A DNA stretch of 64,000 bases, taken from the NCBI GenBank assembly GCA_934168245.1, contig CAKPMY010000001.1:1-64000 (forward strand), in the 5' to 3' direction. Position 1 is the stretch's first letter. Each line of letters opens with the position of its first letter. The notes under the pieces were generated by a model. That model had not been told where the DNA came from and searched no databases. It saw nothing but the letters and a program-made list of their open reading frames with translations. Both the position numbers and the translations under genes were made by a program. Below are positions 61,613-64,000 of this stretch, piece by piece. The DNA comes from an uncultured Bacilli bacterium (GTDB lineage: Bacteria; Bacillota_I; Bacilli_A; RF39; UBA660).

Positions 61613-64000
61613 TTACTGAACTTTTTTCTTAACAATTACATATTTATATTCTTCATCTACTAATTGGTTATTATCATATAGTTTAAATACTAACTTATAT
61701 GTACCACTAACTAAATTATCAGCTAAATCAAAATGCATTGTATTATTAATACCTGGCAATGCTTTTAACATCTTTTCATAGACAGATTGATTTAAGTAAA
61801 GCGAATCATTAGGTGAAGCAAGTTCATTTGTAAATAAACTATTAAAATCAACCTCCGTATAAACTGTTGTATCTTTATTATCAGTATTTCTTTTATAAAC
61901 ACTTAATCTAACATTTGGATTAGTTAAAACTGTATTATAAGAAACTACATAAGTATTATAGTTAAGTGAAGCTGCATTAAGTCCAGTTTCCCCAAATACT
62001 AATTTTGTCTTATCATCAGTATTTACCTTTATACTATTATCACTACCTACTAAGGTAATTACTTTTTCATATTCAGCAGACTCTAACGCATGAGAATTAT
62101 GTCTACCATCAGCTGATGCAAACAAACTAAATCTCAATGTATAAGTACCTGCAGGTAACAATGAATCACTATATATTGTAATAGTCTTTTTCAAGTTAGA
62201 AACTTTATCTGCTAACTTTATTCTATACACACCATCACTATCTGCAAAGTAAGCCACCTGATCAATAACTATATTTGTACCCGACAACAAACTTGAACTA
62301 ACTTGTGTTCCCGAACTATCTATTATAGTAACATTAAGTCCCATACTACTAGACTCATAATTAGTATTAATAATTGACTCACGATTAGCAGTCTGATCAT
62401 AAGCAACTGATGTCAAATATGAAACTTCATATGGAATATCATAGTACATATAATCACTCTTTGGCTCAACTGTTTGATTAAGTACAACGTTAGAACTATC
62501 ATACAAACTATATTCCATAAGTCCTTGACGAATACCAAGTACAGAAATTAAAGTTCTATCTTCATTATTTCTAAGTTCAAATAAAATTGAATTATCAATA
62601 TGTGTACCAGTCGTAGTAGTCTCTTTAAAATCAAATATAAAGATAAACTCTTCAACTATTCGTCCATATTCATCTGTATAATACTTATGATTATTAACAG
62701 AATCATTATATTTATTATCACTACTTACACTACCCATTTTTATAAAATTAGAAAGTTTATAAGTAATCTCTTTATCTTGAGCCAGTTGTCTAACTGCTCT
62801 ATCATACTCAGCTTGTGTAACAGTGTAATAGTAATATTCAGGCTGTTCTTGTGAAACACCATAATCAAGCATTGTAATTTGCGTACCCACTGGTAAAGCA
62901 TAATTTGTAACTAAAGCATGATAATAGTCATCATTAATACCATAAAATTTATCATAACTATCTGCATATGCAAATAATGAATAATACGTTGTAAACTGAC
63001 TCTGATTAGTTATATTAACAGAAGTAGCTGAAGGCATTTCATACTTTTTATCATAAGTAATACTAGCATCATATGCATCTTCGTCTTGATAATTACTTGC
63101 TGTAATATTAACAGTAACAGTAACTAACTGAACTTTATACTCAATAGCATTTATTGGAATTAAAACTTGTAAACTTACAATTGCTGTTCCTAAATCTTCA
63201 TTTAGAGTAATATTTTTAGCATGATACAAGTAAAACATCAAAGATGGTACAATTGCTTGACTATCTGTCTTATATGAAGTAGTACCAGTATATTTACCAC
63301 CAGATTCACTTAGAAGAACAGTTGTACCATGACCAGTCCACTCACGAGTTTCTGCTTTTACAGCTAAACCTAACTTTCTATTAGCTTCTTCAGCAGTAGT
63401 TGAAAGCTTAGGAACTAAGTTCGGATCAATTAATTCAACACCACTAGATAAACCTTCACTATTAAAACCAACTATATTAAATATCGTATCTCCTGAAGCA
63501 AAATCCATTAAAGATAAGTTTGCTGTACCTAAAGAAGAATACTTAGATGCATTCAAATTAATTGTATAGTTAATAGCATCTAAACCAATAATCCAACGAT
63601 AACCCGTCTCACCAACTTCAGTAGGATCAATATATTTAGTACTAACCAAAGTATAATCATCATTTAAGTAATTAGAATAGAATCCATCTTTTGTAATATC
63701 ATGATTTAAACTATGAAGACCAAGTACATAACTACCACCAACTATAACGTCCCCTGCATCAGCACTATCTCCATTTTTAACAGATGGATCATAAACACCA
63801 TAAGAAATAGAACCTGCAGCATATGAATTATACATACCAAAGAAAGTCATACCAGTAACTTTACCATAAGCAGTAGCTGTCTGATTAGTAGTAACATTCA
63901 AGTTATTATTAGGAGCCATATAAAGACGATTATCAACATTTTTAGTAGTATTACCATCATCATCTATAGTAACTTCAGCCGGTACCAATGTACCATTAAT
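61613..64000 (-). CDS. Large surface protein, 5' end beyond the window
   Basis: At least 795 residues; the frame is open through the window edge, so the true start is outside. It is rich in Ser/Thr/Asn/Tyr with many beta strands (GTANLSLMDFASGDTIFNIVGF, AIVSLQVLIPINAIEYKVQLVTVTVNITAS, GTYTLRFSLFAS) and no Cys-metal sites. It ends in a short basic VKKKVQ without an LPxTG motif. Repeated Ig-like domains are likely (for example around 'SGTYKLVFKLYDN'). It is probably an exported cell-surface protein and, being followed by the signal-peptidase-like gene, may depend on it. Confidence 0.7.
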   Translation of the reverse strand: MNGTLVPAEVTIDDDGNTTKNVDNRLYMAPNNNLNVTTNQTATAYGKVTGMTFFGMYNSYAAGSISYGVYDPSVKNGDSADAGDVIVGGSYVLGLHSLNHDITKDGFYSNYLNDDYTLVSTKYIDPTEVGETGYRWIIGLDAINYTINLNASKYSSLGTANLSLMDFASGDTIFNIVGFNSEGLSSGVELIDPNLVPKLSTTAEEANRKLGLAVKAETREWTGHGTTVLLSESGGKYTGTTSYKTDSQAIVPSLMFYLYHAKNITLNEDLGTAIVSLQVLIPINAIEYKVQLVTVTVNITASNYQDEDAYDASITYDKKYEMPSATSVNITNQSQFTTYYSLFAYADSYDKFYGINDDYYHALVTNYALPVGTQITMLDYGVSQEQPEYYYYTVTQAEYDRAVRQLAQDKEITYKLSNFIKMGSVSSDNKYNDSVNNHKYYTDEYGRIVEEFIFIFDFKETTTTGTHIDNSILFELRNNEDRTLISVLGIRQGLMEYSLYDSSNVVLNQTVEPKSDYMYYDIPYEVSYLTSVAYDQTANRESIINTNYESSSMGLNVTIIDSSGTQVSSSLLSGTNIVIDQVAYFADSDGVYRIKLADKVSNLKKTITIYSDSLLPAGTYTLRFSLFASADGRHNSHALESAEYEKVITLVGSDNSIKVNTDDKTKLVFGETGLNAASLNYNTYVVSYNTVLTNPNVRLSVYKRNTDNKDTTVYTEVDFNSLFTNELASPNDSLYLNQSVYEKMLKALPGINNTMHFDLADNLVSGTYKLVFKLYDNNQLVDEEYKYVIVKKKVQ

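Overview
The window is AT-rich DNA read with the standard bacterial code: TGA is used as a true stop, for example in the replication gene ending at 24485. Strong Shine-Dalgarno sites (GGAGG/AGGTGA) precede most genes. A phenylalanine T-box leader, PFOR-type pyruvate metabolism, SipW-type signal peptidases with TasA-like substrates, and the very low G+C together suggest an uncultured gut Bacilli/Mollicutes-related (RF39-like) Firmicute. That placement is inference; there is no rRNA in the window to settle it.

Region by region: (1) 1-4.3 kb holds a candidate type I toxin/antisense-RNA module, followed by pheT and pheS behind a T-box riboswitch. (2) 4.3-15.5 kb is accessory: an ADP-ribosyltransferase-like protein beside a PcfJ-like protein, a DUF2130 coiled-coil protein, a NUDIX hydrolase, a zinc-ribbon membrane protein, then a defence island. 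The island has an N6-adenine methyltransferase with an endonuclease candidate, a DUF262/HNH GmrSD-like protein, and a vWA protein divergent from an HTH-like protein. (3) 15609-29085 is an integrated element bounded by a 15-bp direct repeat. It has paired GGTACC arm-type repeats at both ends, a tyrosine integrase, a CI-like repressor, a phage-type replication/HNH block, a HigB/HigA-ImmA-like module, and cargo. The cargo is two DNA methyltransferases, two nuclease candidates, and an OLD-type ATPase-TOPRIM protein with an ASCH protein. No capsid, tail or terminase genes are seen, so it looks like a phage satellite or integrative island. It sits in the 3' part of a small RNA gene. (4) 29.2-39.3 kb: a degenerate phosphodiesterase-GNAT fusion, recG, a large glycine-rich membrane protein with a small partner, a free-standing structured small RNA, and nifJ. 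(5) 39.5-47.5 kb: an envelope polysaccharide cluster (deacetylase, phosphodiester glycosidase, GT2, Alg13-GtrA fusion, Alg14, GT4) and a Pro/Val/Ala-repeat membrane protein. (6) 47.6-51.3 kb: pseudouridine synthase, rRNA-type methyltransferase, lipoprotein and small hypotheticals. (7) 51.4-64 kb: SipW/TasA-like secretion genes.

The most unusual system is the eight-gene minus-strand operon at 59659-52076. Three SipW-type secreted proteins are followed by an unknown protein, a membrane-anchored McrB-like AAA+ ATPase, a DUF2357 (McrC-like) protein with no visible nuclease motif, SipW signal peptidase and a fourth exported protein. Spacing is nearly gap-free. This suggests that a McrBC-derived ATPase pair has been recruited to the cell envelope or secretion rather than to DNA restriction.

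No tRNA, rRNA, CRISPR array or transposase was recognised. Start codons were moved from the longest possible ORF wherever a clear ribosome binding site pointed to an internal start. Domain names come from motif recognition by eye, not from a database search.
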